Origin: Chryseobacterium sp. C-71
GTDB lineage: Bacteria; Bacteroidota; Bacteroidia; Flavobacteriales; Weeksellaceae
Direction: 5' to 3'
Assembly: GCF_020911865.1 (NCBI RefSeq)
Contig: NZ_CP087131.1
Coordinates: 806,001 to 870,000 of the forward strand
DNA: 64,000 nucleotides
In this document: piece by piece, positions 29,501-38,852 of the stretch
How positions within the stretch are numbered: position 1 is the first letter of the stretch
Layout: every line of letters starts with the position of its first letter
Translations under genes and position numbers: made by a program
The notes under the pieces: model-generated
Told to the model about the DNA's origin: nothing
The model's database searches: none
The model's input: only the letters and a program-made list of their open reading frames with translations

Positions 29501-29653
29501 GTGAAATTGTCTGTATTAAATTGAAATAAAATGATGGTGCAAAAATAGAGATTAAAGAGCGGACAAAACAGATAAAATATTACCTTTGATAAGGTACTAA
29601 CCAAAAATATTCTGAATTTTTCAGAACAACTCGTTCTTTTGTAAACTTAATTA

Positions 29654-30244
29654 ATGAGAAAAATAATTTTAATCTTATTCGTCCTTATTTCTTTTGTTTC
29701 AATGGCTCAACAAAAAGGAAATACTGATCATTTCATTATACAGATACGAGAAGAATTCGGTGATCTCAATCAAGACGGATTACCAGATAAAACTGTGATT
29801 TTGATGGATACCGTTGATGTAAATCAGCCACTCAAATTAGAGATCTATTTTCAACAATCTGACGGAGAATTCAAATTATTCTTTTCGTCCACAAATATCT
29901 TCAATCCACAATATCCAAACGGAAAATATGGTGGAGATCAAATTCCGTATGCATTTATTGAAGATGGATATTTGGTTATCGATTCTGAAATAAAAGATTT
30001 TCATTATCAGGATAAATTTAAATTCAATAAAGGAAACTTTGAATTAGTCAATTTTTCATCAGTAATCTGGGGTGGTAAAGATTATACAACCGAAGTTGAA
30101 TTTGATCTTTTAAAAGGTATAAAAACAGAAATCACACAAGCTTTGGGTTCAGGAAATATTCTGAAGAAAGAAGAAAAAAAATTGCTTATAAAACCTTTGC
30201 CGACTATTCAAAATTTCAGAACACTTGAAAAACAGTGGAAGTAA
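29654..30244 (+). CDS. Exported protein of unknown function
   Basis: A 196-residue secreted protein with a clear signal peptide (MRKIILILFVLISFVSMAQQ). It contains a calcium-loop-like segment GDLNQDGLPDKTVI near residues 36-49, like the repeats in VCBS/dockerin-type proteins. The rest is rich in beta strands (FNPQYPNGKYGGDQIPYAF). No family is recognised. It has no close operon partner. Confidence 0.6.
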   Translation: MRKIILILFVLISFVSMAQQKGNTDHFIIQIREEFGDLNQDGLPDKTVILMDTVDVNQPLKLEIYFQQSDGEFKLFFSSTNIFNPQYPNGKYGGDQIPYAFIEDGYLVIDSEIKDFHYQDKFKFNKGNFELVNFSSVIWGGKDYTTEVEFDLLKGIKTEITQALGSGNILKKEEKKLLIKPLPTIQNFRTLEKQWK

Positions 30245-30400
30245 TCTTAATAAATATAAAAAACAAATTCAATATAGTACATCTGAGGTTTTAATAATAT
30301 CTTCTGTGAGTATGATAAGTTTTTTCTATTATTTAGTTGAAATTTTCTTTCAAGCGGAAATATTTTCGATATTGAATTCGGTAGTATATAAGATAGAAAC

Positions 30401-30760
30401 TTAACAGGCTTTTTCCTGAATAATGTCGAAAGAAAAATTAGGGAAATTATCAGTATTAAAAGTATAAGACAAACTTTTTTTAGAAAGATAATCTTTGGTA
30501 CTCGTGATCAAAAGACAAACCATCCACATATGCAACTTCATTTTTTCATGATTGTATGATTGTATAGATTTCCACGCATTCTCAAAAGTTAATGTCGTGA
30601 TTTCCTCAGCATATTCTCGTGAGCGAACAGACTGTAGGGCTAATCCGTATAGCATACAAGAGTATTGATTATAGAGTTGATCAAAACCTCTTTTATCTTT
30701 TTGTTGTATTAAAAGATACAGTTCACTATCTGTATACTTTTTTGAGTTCTTTGTTTTCAT
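30401..30760 (-). CDS. Sigma-70-like protein with region 2 only
   Basis: A 119-residue protein that matches ECF sigma-factor region 2: FDQLYNQYSCMLYGLALQSV, REYAEEITTLTFENAWKSIQSY and KLHMWMVCLLITSTKDYLSK, the stretches that bind core polymerase and the -10 element. It ends at residue 119 with no region 4. Typical ECF factors have 160-200 residues, and no region 4 fragment was found in the other frames of the 150 bases downstream. It could be a truncated remnant or a short regulator. No anti-sigma partner is adjacent. Confidence 0.65.
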   Translation of the reverse strand: MKTKNSKKYTDSELYLLIQQKDKRGFDQLYNQYSCMLYGLALQSVRSREYAEEITTLTFENAWKSIQSYNHEKMKLHMWMVCLLITSTKDYLSKKSLSYTFNTDNFPNFSFDIIQEKAC

Positions 30761-31161
30761 TAGGCATTTTATAATCTGTATAAATATCCCTCTTCATGGT
30801 ACTAATGCATAATTAAAAAAGGGATGTACTTACGATTAAAAAAGATTATTGCTCCTTAACAACAGCCTGACTCATGTATACAATAATTTTGATCTTCTAT
30901 CCTGTTTTAAAAAAAATTATTAGATACTTGTCTATAAACAAATTGTATGCTAAACATAATTTAGGTAAGCAGATGTGGTATCTAATCTTTAAAAATTATT
31001 AAATATGTTTATCAAATCTGGGTCATAATTTTCATGCATTCAATCTTTGTTTCGGTTTATACCAGAAAAATGATGCATTAGGAAAACGTCAAATTCTTAG
31101 TCAAAACGCAGCTTTTTAAAATTAAATTTTAATTTCAATAGTTTAATTATCTTTGAAACTA

Positions 31162-31175
31162 TGCAATCGATTACA
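31162..31175. promoter_or_regulatory. LacI-type palindromic operator candidate
   Basis: TGCAATCGATTACA fits the LacI/PurR-family operator pattern TGnAAnCGnTTnCA at every fixed position. It lies 121 bases upstream of the GH28 start. A one-mismatch version, TGTAATCGGTTGCG, occurs upstream of rhaT at 55899-55912. Confidence 0.5.
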
Positions 31176-31191
31176 AAAAATTAATAAACCG

Positions 31192-31205
31192 ACAGTGCAG
31201 GATAA
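31192..31205 (+). promoter_or_regulatory. Shared rhamnose-locus motif upstream of the GH28 operon
   Basis: ACAGTGCAGGATAA, read in the direction of transcription, 92-105 bases before the GH28 start. It matches 13 of 14 bases with the motif upstream of susC and has relatives upstream of rhaEW and rhaT in the same orientation. Confidence 0.55.
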
Positions 31206-31296
31206 TTTATTATTTCAATTATTTTAGATTGCGATTAATAAAAGGAAATTATTAAAATACAGAACTTTCTTTTAAACTAAACAACTTGCAGACATT

Positions 31297-32700
31297 ATGA
31301 AAAAGCTAATCTTAATTCTCTTCGCATTTCTAATATCAATATCGCTATCGGCTCAATACAAACCGTGGACTTCCGCAACACAACCTTTAAAAGAAATCAA
31401 AGCTTTAAAGAAACAAATCAAAGCTCCAAAATTCAGAAAAGCAGATTATTTAATTACAGATTTCGGTGCAGTTGGGGACGGAAAAACAAAAAATACGGAA
31501 GCTTTCAAAAAAGCGATTGAAAAATGCAGTGCTGAAGGTGGCGGAAGAGTTGTCGTTCCAAACGGAGTCTTTTTAACGGGTGCAATTTATTTGGAATCCA
31601 ATGTCAACCTACACTTAACTGATGGTTCAACAATTTTATTCAGTCAGGACAGTAATGATTACCCTATCGTTTTCACCCGTTGGGAAGGAATGGAATGTAT
31701 GAATTATTCATCTTTGATTTACGCTTATGAGGAAGAAAATATCGCCGTTACCGGAAAAGGAACTTTGGATGGAAATTCAGATTTAGACAACTGGTGGTTT
31801 TGGTGTGGTGCTACAAAATATGGGTACAACACATCACGTCCGGGAAGACAAAACCCTGCAAGAGCCAAACTTCACGAATATATGGCGAACAGAACGCCTG
31901 CGAGACAAAGAATTTTTGGCGACGGATGGTATTTAAGACCAAATTTCGTTCAGCCTTACAAGTCTAAAAACTTTTATATGGCGGATGTTTTGGTGAAAAA
32001 TTCTCCGATGTGGAATCTGAATCCTGTTTTGTGTGAAAATGTTTTGATTGAAAGAGTAAAAGTCATCAGCCATGGACCAAACAACGACGGTTTCGACCCC
32101 GAAGCCTGTAAAAATGTATGGATTAAAGATTCTTATTTTGACACAGGAGACGACTGTATCGCCATCAAATCCGGAAGAGATGAGGACGGAAGAGACATCG
32201 GAAGACCTGCCGAAAACCACATCATCGAAAACTGCGAGATGAAGGACGGTCACGGCGGTGTTGTAATCGGAAGCGAAATTGCAGGTGGAGCAAAAAATAT
32301 TTACGCCATCGGAAACGTGATGGACAGCAAGAATCTTGACCGTGCTTTAAGAATTAAAACCAGCTCAAGCCGTGGTGGAATCATCGAAAACGTATTTTTC
32401 TACAACACAAAAGTGGGTGCGTATAAAGAAGCAGCGGTACGTTTCAATATGCATTATGAAAAACCTGGAAATCATATTCCGACGATGAGAAATATCTGGG
32501 TTGAAAATTTAACCGTTGACAAAGGTGGAAAATATGCTGTATTTTCTGATGCTTACGAATCTTCACCGGTAACTGATTTTACAATGATTAATGCTAAAAT
32601 GGTTGGCGTTCAGATTCCATACAAAGTGGATTATATGAAAAATGTAACACTGAAAAATGTAACCGTTAACGGAAAGCCATTAACTGAGTTAAAACCATAA
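31297..32700 (+). CDS. GH28 polygalacturonase-family enzyme
   Basis: An exported right-handed beta-helix enzyme of 467 residues. The signal peptide ends near LSAQ20. GH28 landmarks are NNDGFDPE (262-269, with D264), GDDCIAIKSG (284-293, the D285/D286 pair), DGHGGVVIGSE (317-326, with H319) and RIK (352-354). These are the catalytic acids, the histidine and the substrate-binding basic residues that hydrolyse alpha-galacturonosidic bonds by inversion. The neighbouring genes point to rhamnogalacturonan-I, so it may be a rhamnogalacturonan galacturonohydrolase rather than a plain pectin polygalacturonase. First gene of a plus-strand operon with the two glycosidase-like genes that follow. Confidence 0.9.
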   Translation: MKKLILILFAFLISISLSAQYKPWTSATQPLKEIKALKKQIKAPKFRKADYLITDFGAVGDGKTKNTEAFKKAIEKCSAEGGGRVVVPNGVFLTGAIYLESNVNLHLTDGSTILFSQDSNDYPIVFTRWEGMECMNYSSLIYAYEEENIAVTGKGTLDGNSDLDNWWFWCGATKYGYNTSRPGRQNPARAKLHEYMANRTPARQRIFGDGWYLRPNFVQPYKSKNFYMADVLVKNSPMWNLNPVLCENVLIERVKVISHGPNNDGFDPEACKNVWIKDSYFDTGDDCIAIKSGRDEDGRDIGRPAENHIIENCEMKDGHGGVVIGSEIAGGAKNIYAIGNVMDSKNLDRALRIKTSSSRGGIIENVFFYNTKVGAYKEAAVRFNMHYEKPGNHIPTMRNIWVENLTVDKGGKYAVFSDAYESSPVTDFTMINAKMVGVQIPYKVDYMKNVTLKNVTVNGKPLTELKP

Positions 32701-32774
32701 AATAAATTATTCAGAGTTTGCGCAAATGAACACAAAGAACACAATGTTTTTAAAAATTATATTGCTTAAAAGTC

Positions 32775-32844
32775 CACAAAGCCGCTTCGCTTATATAAGA
32801 TTTCTTGTAAAAAGTTGTGCTTTTTTAAGCGAAGCGGCTTTGTG
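32775..32844. repeat. Perfect 19-base inverted repeat within the pectinase operon
   Basis: CACAAAGCCGCTTCGCTTA at 32775-32793 is exactly complementary to 32826-32844, with a 32-base loop. It lies between the GH28 and the next gene and is not followed by a T-run, so it is probably a mobile-type palindromic repeat rather than a terminator. Part of the left arm and its flank (32779-32800) is repeated at 58386-58407. Confidence 0.8.
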
Positions 32845-32942
32845 ATACTAAAATTAATAGATGATTATCAAAAATCTTTGTAAGCTTAGTGTTCAAAAAT
32901 TCGATGTGACAGAAACGAATATCAAATATTTTAAAAATTAAA

Positions 32943-35900
32943 ATGCGCAAAAAAACCATTTTCGCCGGACTTCTTGTCTTGTCGGCATTTTCACTTTCGT
33001 TTTCCCAGTCGAAACACTGGCAGAATAACGAGCGTGAACTGCATTACAAAGAAGACAAAGGCGATTTTTTGTTGGTCAACGGAAAATACAGATTCAATCG
33101 GGCTTTGTATGGCGATAACCGTGCGTCGAGAGTTGAAGCCGGAGATTTGCCGGAATTCGCATTGTATCTTCCCGGAATGGGTGGAAATCTTCAATTCGTT
33201 ATTCAGAAGGGAAATTCAATTAGACAATTAATAAAGGCTGATAAAATTGAAACGCATTACCGACCGGGAACGATGTTGTATGAAATCAAAGACCCGATTT
33301 TGGGTAGCGGAACTTTAAAATTGACCGTTTTGGCGCAGGCTAAAGAAGAAGGCTTGGTTTTAAAAATGGAAACTGTCAATATAGATTCATCATCAAAAAT
33401 CTATGCAGTTTTTGGCGGTGCGAGCGGAACGACTTTCAGCAGAAATGGCGATATCGGCGCTGACCCGGAATCCGGATTTTATCTGTTGCCTGAATACTGT
33501 CTGAACAATCAGTTTCAGTTGAATAAAAATCATTTTCAGCTTAATTATTTAAATAAGAAAAAAGAAAATCAAACGGTCAGCGGAAGTTTTTCAAATGTAA
33601 ATTCTTTACAGCAAACCGATGCGACGACTTTGGAAAAATTGTCTGAGTTTACTCAAAATAAAACGGACAAATCTCCAATTGTCTACGCTTCGTATTCTTC
33701 TCAAAAACAACCGGTTTACATTCAGGTTGTCAAAGGAAAATCAGACAAAAACTTTTCGGATGAAGAGTTGAAAAATATATTTAATGAAGCGGAAAAATCC
33801 CGTTTGACATTAACGAACAGAATTCAGCTTAAAACTCCGGATGCCGATTTAAATAATTTCGGAGCGAATTTAGCGGTTGCAGCGGATGGAATTTGGGAAA
33901 GCCCGACCTTCCTTCACGGTGCCGTGGCGTGGAGAATGCGGTTGAATGCTTGGCGTGGCGCTTACACGGCCGACGCATTAAGTTGGCACGACAGAGCAAA
34001 AGAACATTTTGAAAGCTACGCCAATTCTCAGGTTTTAAAACCAGATTTCGCCCCTGTAGAAATGGATACGATGCGTCATCTTGCCCGTCACGAAGAAAAA
34101 ATGGGAACTTCGGTTTTTTCAAGCGGATATATTTCCAGAAATCCGAATGACAACACAAAACCGCACCATTATGATATGAATCTGGTGTTTTTTGACCAGA
34201 TGTTTTCGCATTTCAATTACACAGGAGACCAAGAGTTTCTGAAGAAAATGTGGCCAACGATGGTTCGTCATATGGATTGGGAAAAACGAAATTTCAAACG
34301 TGGCGATTTGTATGATGCGTATGCCGCAATTTGGGCGAGCGATGCGCTGCAATATTCAGGTGGAAAAGTAACACACACTTCAGCCTATAACTACAGAGCC
34401 AACCGTGAGATGGCAAAACTGGCAAAAATCATTGGCGAAAATCCTCAACCTTACGAGCAGGAAGCTGATGCGATTTTAAAGGCAATGAAAAATGAACTTT
34501 GGATTAAAAACAAGGGTTATTTTTCTGAATATAAAGATGCGTTAGGTAATCAAATCGTTCACGACAAACCAGGAGTTTGGTCGATTTATCACGTTTCGGA
34601 TGCATTTATCTTGAATGAGTTTGAGGATTATCAGAATTTACAATACATCAATAATCACACACCAAAAATTCCGATTACGGTAAAAGGTGCTGATAATAAA
34701 AACTATTTTACGTTAGCAACCACCAACTGGCAACCATACGATTGGTCTATAAATAATGTTGCTTTGGCAGAAAATTTACAGACCGCTTTGGCATATTGGC
34801 AAGCCGGAAGAACTGAAGATGCGTACCAACTTTGGAAGGGAAATTTGGTTGAGTCGATGTATTACGGCATCGGTCCGGGGAACTTTGAACAGCTTTCTCA
34901 TTACGATGCTTTTCGTGGAGAATTGTACCGTGATTTTGCTGACCCAATTGGTGTGGCTTCAAGAACTTTAACGGAAGGACTTTTCGGAGTTTATCCGAAT
35001 TTACTGGAAAATAAAATCAGCATTAAGCCTGGCTTCCCAAAAGACTGGAATTCTGCCGAATTGAAACTTCCTGATTGGGAATATCAGTTTACCAGAACTT
35101 CAAGAAAAACCGAGTATTTATTTAAATCAAAATATCAAAATCCGGTGGCGTTGGAAATGCAGATTCCTGTAAATTATTCCAATATCAAATCTGTGAAAGT
35201 GAATGGAAAGAAAGTGGATTGGAAAATTAAACCAAATTCCATTTTACAGCCAATTGTTCAGTTTGAAACTCCGAAAGGAAAAGACTTTAAAATCGAAATC
35301 AATTATTCGGGCGAAGAAATTAAAAACGAACAAACTGATTTCACTAATTATATTTCTGAAAATCTTCAATTGAATTTTGATTCAAAAAAGAAAATCAAAA
35401 ATATCTACGACCCACAAGGACTGATTAAAAATTCCCCTCCTCTGGAGGGGTGGATTCGACCAAAGGGAGAAGACGGGGTGGTTAACCCAAAGTTTGATTT
35501 GGTTAAAGAAGAAAGAAAAGGAACTTTCTTTATTCAGTTCAAGCAAAACGGAACAAGTTGGTGGCAACCTATCAATGTTGACATCCGTTTTCCTTTGGAA
35601 GCAAAATGGGTGAATAAAAAACTGCAGATTCAGTCCAAATCATCCAATCCAATTAATGGAAAACTTTCTGTTAATGGTTTAAATAAAACTTTCACTATTC
35701 AGAAAAATCAAAATACATCACTTGAAATTCCTATAAATTATTTAAGTAAAGGAACAAACTCTATCGTACTTGAATACAACGGAATCAAACAAAATATTGA
35801 AATCACCGATTGGGAAATTGAAAATAAAGGGCAGTTTAACAACATTTCATTAGCTTCAAAATACAATGAAAAAGTAACCGAAATTTTCAATCAGAAATAC

Positions 35901-36551
35901 CTTTCACCAAGACTTGAAGTTCCGACTTTACAGCTTCCGTGGCAGGGAATCGGAAACTGGTGTTATCCTTTAATTACCGCTCAAATCGATGACAGCGGAT
36001 TGATGAACAAAAGAAAAAATGGCAAAATTGAGTTTCTCGGAGTTCCATTTTTAATTGATAAAACAGATAAAAATATTGCTTTTGTAAGTCAGTGGGATAA
36101 TTATTCTGATTCTCTTGAAATTCCGATTTCAGGGAAAGGAAAGAAAATTTATTTTCTGATGGCGGGTTCTACCAATCCGATGCAGTCACAGATTGTAAAT
36201 GGAAAAATTACCGTTCAGTATGTTGACGGTTCGACTTCAGAATTAGAATTGAAAAATCCGACGAATTGGTGGCCGATTGAGCAGGATTTGTTTGATGATA
36301 ATTTTGCATTTGAAATTCCTGATGATAAAATTCCGTATCGGGTAAAACTGAAAACAGGAGAATTGTACAAAGGCGGAACTTTAAACAAATATTCAAGCAT
36401 AAAAGGATTTACAGACCGTCAGGTGGATGGCGGTTCTGCAACAATTTTGGATTTGCCAATTGATGCGAATAAAGAATTAAAATCGATAAAATTAACAGCC
36501 GTGAGCAATGACGTAGTGATTGGAATGATGAGTGCGACGGTTTTGAGGTAA
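32943..36551 (+). CDS. Large six-hairpin glycosidase-like protein (DUF4450 type), 1202 residues
   Basis: An exported protein (signal peptide MRKKTIFAGLLVLSAFSLSFS). Residues about 300-720 look like an (alpha/alpha)6 glycosidase barrel: FLHGAVAWRMRLNAWRG, MNLVFFDQMFSHFNYTG, AAIWASDALQYSGG, DKPGVWSIYHVSDA and YYGIGPGNFEQLSHYDAFRG. N-terminal and C-terminal beta domains flank it. It resembles DUF4450 proteins of Bacteroidetes pectin loci, but this name is from memory of the family and no catalytic residue is assigned. It lies between GH28 and a second six-hairpin protein, so an exo-glycosidase acting on rhamnogalacturonan side chains or ends is plausible. An intergenic-type palindromic repeat at 35430-35486 is read in frame and adds about 18 residues (SPPLEGWIRPKGEDGVV). 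Confidence 0.6.
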   Translation: MRKKTIFAGLLVLSAFSLSFSQSKHWQNNERELHYKEDKGDFLLVNGKYRFNRALYGDNRASRVEAGDLPEFALYLPGMGGNLQFVIQKGNSIRQLIKADKIETHYRPGTMLYEIKDPILGSGTLKLTVLAQAKEEGLVLKMETVNIDSSSKIYAVFGGASGTTFSRNGDIGADPESGFYLLPEYCLNNQFQLNKNHFQLNYLNKKKENQTVSGSFSNVNSLQQTDATTLEKLSEFTQNKTDKSPIVYASYSSQKQPVYIQVVKGKSDKNFSDEELKNIFNEAEKSRLTLTNRIQLKTPDADLNNFGANLAVAADGIWESPTFLHGAVAWRMRLNAWRGAYTADALSWHDRAKEHFESYANSQVLKPDFAPVEMDTMRHLARHEEKMGTSVFSSGYISRNPNDNTKPHHYDMNLVFFDQMFSHFNYTGDQEFLKKMWPTMVRHMDWEKRNFKRGDLYDAYAAIWASDALQYSGGKVTHTSAYNYRANREMAKLAKIIGENPQPYEQEADAILKAMKNELWIKNKGYFSEYKDALGNQIVHDKPGVWSIYHVSDAFILNEFEDYQNLQYINNHTPKIPITVKGADNKNYFTLATTNWQPYDWSINNVALAENLQTALAYWQAGRTEDAYQLWKGNLVESMYYGIGPGNFEQLSHYDAFRGELYRDFADPIGVASRTLTEGLFGVYPNLLENKISIKPGFPKDWNSAELKLPDWEYQFTRTSRKTEYLFKSKYQNPVALEMQIPVNYSNIKSVKVNGKKVDWKIKPNSILQPIVQFETPKGKDFKIEINYSGEEIKNEQTDFTNYISENLQLNFDSKKKIKNIYDPQGLIKNSPPLEGWIRPKGEDGVVNPKFDLVKEERKGTFFIQFKQNGTSWWQPINVDIRFPLEAKWVNKKLQIQSKSSNPINGKLSVNGLNKTFTIQKNQNTSLEIPINYLSKGTNSIVLEYNGIKQNIEITDWEIENKGQFNNISLASKYNEKVTEIFNQKYLSPRLEVPTLQLPWQGIGNWCYPLITAQIDDSGLMNKRKNGKIEFLGVPFLIDKTDKNIAFVSQWDNYSDSLEIPISGKGKKIYFLMAGSTNPMQSQIVNGKITVQYVDGSTSELELKNPTNWWPIEQDLFDDNFAFEIPDDKIPYRVKLKTGELYKGGTLNKYSSIKGFTDRQVDGGSATILDLPIDANKELKSIKLTAVSNDVVIGMMSATVLR
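35430..35486 (+). repeat. Palindromic repeat element inside a coding sequence
   Basis: A GC-richer segment that interrupts the AT-rich gene. It has a perfect stem CCCCTCC (35434-35440) / GGAGGGG (35444-35450) followed by GGATTCGACCAAAGGGAG and GACGGGGTGGTT. This resembles a common intergenic repeat of Flavobacteriia that starts CCCCTCC...GGAGGGGTG and ends GGGGTGGTT. The frame is kept through the element. Confidence 0.65.
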
Positions 36552-36559
36552 GATTTTAT

Positions 36560-36697
36560 GCCACGAATGCACGAATTGTAAGTATGGTTAAAAATGTGAT
36601 ATAAATAAAATGCAAGACTTCGACAAGCTCAGTCTGACAGCGCAAAAACGCAGTTAGTATTAGAATTGTCAGGCTGAGCCTGTCGAAGCCTCGTGGC
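36560..36697. repeat. Long inverted repeat with CTTCGACAAGCTCAG arms
   Basis: The inner arms are 22 bases each (36618-36639 and 36667-36688) and pair with two mismatches. Outer arms GCCACGA (36560-36566) and TCGTGGC (36691-36697) extend the structure. The core CTTCGACAAGCTCAG / CTGAGCCTGTCGAAG is a repeat type seen widely between genes in Flavobacteriia. It fills the gap between the two glycosidase-like genes. Confidence 0.8.
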
Positions 36698-36716
36698 TAA
36701 AAAAATAAATTAAAAA

Positions 36717-38852
36717 ATGAAGAAAATTGCAATATATCTGAGTATTTTCTGCGTTGGATTTTCATCCTTAAATGCTCAAAAAATCGACCGAAAGAAAGTC
36801 GTTCAGCGACATAATGTGGTCAACACAAAAGCCGATACCCTTTCAACTTTAACAGTTGGAAACGGAAAATTTGCCTACACGGTTGACATCACAGGAATGC
36901 AGTCGTTTCCTGAATATTACAAAAATGGAGTTTCTCTCGGAACCCAGTCTGAATGGGGGTGGAACAGTTTTCCGAATAAAGAAAATTATAAATTTGAGGA
37001 AACTTTAAAGCCTTATGATTTCAATAACGACGGGCGAAAAGCTTTATACTCTGTTCAAATCAAAGAACCTGAACGCAACAAAGGTGCAGTTGAATATTTT
37101 CGTGTTAATCAACATCGCTTGCAATTGGGAAATATTGGAATTGAATTAATTAAAAAAGACGGTCAGAAAGCGAAAATTTCAGATTTAACCAACATCAATC
37201 AGAAAATTGATTTGTGGACGGGAATTATCACCAGCGAATTTTCTTTGGAAGGAATTCCGGTAAAAGTCTGGACTGCTTCTTTTCAAAATTCAGATAAAAT
37301 TGGGGTGAAAATTGAATCTGATTTGATTGCTAAAGGGAAACTGAAAGTTTTTGCACGCTATCCTTCTCCTACCGGACAATTTCTGGATGACGCTGCTTTT
37401 TATGGCAATGAAAATGACCATACCACGAAAATCATTTCTTCAAAACCGACGCAGGGCTTAATTCAGCATACGTTGCAAAGTACAGATTATTATACTCAAT
37501 TTAATTTTACGGAAGGAAAACTTCGTGAAGCCGGAAAACACTACTTTGTTTATGAACCTTCTTCGAAAAACAAAACTGTAGAACTAAGTGTTGAGTTTTC
37601 AGCTAAAAGTCCGAAATCCAACAGATCTTTATTCGCTGACGCTGAAAAAGAAAGTACGCCAGGCTGGAAAAATTTCTGGGAAAGTGGTGCTGCTGTTGAT
37701 TTTGAAGGAAGTACAGACCCAAGAGCCAATGAATTGGAAAGAAGAGTTATTCTTTCAGAATATTTAACAAAAGTTCAATGTGGAGGAAGTAATCCACCTC
37801 AGGAAACGGGCTTGACCTTCAACAGTTGGTACGGAAAACCGCACACCGAAATGCATTGGTGGCACGGCGTTCATTACGCATTGTGGGGAAGACCGGAAAT
37901 TTTGGAAAAACAGCTTGATTATTATTTCAGAACCTTTGATAAAGCTAAAAAATTAGCCGAAAGACAAGGCTACAAAGGTGTTCGATGGATTAAAATGTCG
38001 GATAACGAAGGAAACGAAAGTCCTTCTTCTGTTGCTGCATTTTTGATTTGGGAACAACCGCACATTATTTATATGACAGAACTTTTATATCGAAATAGTA
38101 AGGATAAAAAAGTGTTGGAAAAATATAAAGATCTGATTTTTGCAACTGCAGATTTTATGGCTGATTTTGCGACTTATGACAAGGAAAAAAATCGTTACAA
38201 TTTAGGAAAAGGCGTGATTCCGGCGCAGGAAGTTTTCCCTGCTAAAGATACTTACAACCCGACTTATGAAGTGGCGTATTGGGATTGGTCATTGAAAATT
38301 GCTCAGCAATGGAAAGAAAGATTAGGACAGCCGAGAGATAAAAAATGGGATGATGTCATCAATAAATTAGCGCCGCTTCCGGTTCAGGATGGGGTTTATT
38401 TATCGACAGAATCAGCAAAAGATTCATTCACATTTCCAAAATGGATGACCGACCACCCTGCTGTTTTAGGAGCATTGGGAATGGTTCCGGAATCTCCGAA
38501 ACTGGATAAAAAAATAATGAAAAACACGCTGGATATCGTTTGGGAAAGATGGAACTGGGAACATACCTGGGGCTGGGATTTTCCGATGACTGCAATGAAC
38601 GCAGCAAGACTGGGACTTCCAAATAAAGCGTTGGATGCTTTGTTTATGAACATTCAAACCAACACTTATCTTAAAAACGGACATAATTTTCAGGATAAAA
38701 GGCTTAGAATTTATCTACCAGGAAATGGTGGTGTTTTGACGACCGTTGCAATGATGCTTGAAGGTTGGGACGCTTCGACAGGAGAATTCCCTGGTTTCCC
38801 GAAAGACGGAAGCTGGAAAATAAAAGCGGAGGGTTTTAAAAAGATGCCTTAA
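36717..38852 (+). CDS. Second six-hairpin glycosidase-like protein, 711 residues
   Basis: An exported protein with a signal peptide ending near LNAQK. An N-terminal beta domain (about 30-310) precedes an (alpha/alpha)6-type domain (about 320-700) with WYGKPHTEMHWWHGVHYALWG, WIKMSDNEGNESPSSVAAFLIW, YEVAYWDWSLKIAQQWKERLG and LPGNGGVLTTVAMMLEGWD. The block layout resembles the GH65/GH95 clan, but the family cannot be fixed from motifs. The operon context suggests action on rhamnogalacturonan-derived oligosaccharides. A terminator follows 27 bases later. Confidence 0.55.
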   Translation: MKKIAIYLSIFCVGFSSLNAQKIDRKKVVQRHNVVNTKADTLSTLTVGNGKFAYTVDITGMQSFPEYYKNGVSLGTQSEWGWNSFPNKENYKFEETLKPYDFNNDGRKALYSVQIKEPERNKGAVEYFRVNQHRLQLGNIGIELIKKDGQKAKISDLTNINQKIDLWTGIITSEFSLEGIPVKVWTASFQNSDKIGVKIESDLIAKGKLKVFARYPSPTGQFLDDAAFYGNENDHTTKIISSKPTQGLIQHTLQSTDYYTQFNFTEGKLREAGKHYFVYEPSSKNKTVELSVEFSAKSPKSNRSLFADAEKESTPGWKNFWESGAAVDFEGSTDPRANELERRVILSEYLTKVQCGGSNPPQETGLTFNSWYGKPHTEMHWWHGVHYALWGRPEILEKQLDYYFRTFDKAKKLAERQGYKGVRWIKMSDNEGNESPSSVAAFLIWEQPHIIYMTELLYRNSKDKKVLEKYKDLIFATADFMADFATYDKEKNRYNLGKGVIPAQEVFPAKDTYNPTYEVAYWDWSLKIAQQWKERLGQPRDKKWDDVINKLAPLPVQDGVYLSTESAKDSFTFPKWMTDHPAVLGALGMVPESPKLDKKIMKNTLDIVWERWNWEHTWGWDFPMTAMNAARLGLPNKALDALFMNIQTNTYLKNGHNFQDKRLRIYLPGNGGVLTTVAMMLEGWDASTGEFPGFPKDGSWKIKAEGFKKMP

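Larger units (their letters stand above)
30761..31296. other. 536-base upstream region of the pectinase operon
   Basis: This AT-rich space separates the sigma-like gene start from the GH28 gene. Its right part holds two regulatory candidates listed separately: a LacI-type palindrome at 31162-31175 and the shared rhamnose-locus motif at 31192-31205. No small gene or RNA gene is supported in the rest. Confidence 0.6.

Noticed and set aside
31933..34352. Long antisense frames within GH28 and the 1202-residue gene
   Set aside because: These arise from the slightly higher GC of the genes and have no recognisable domains; the plus-strand genes have clear signal peptides and family motifs.
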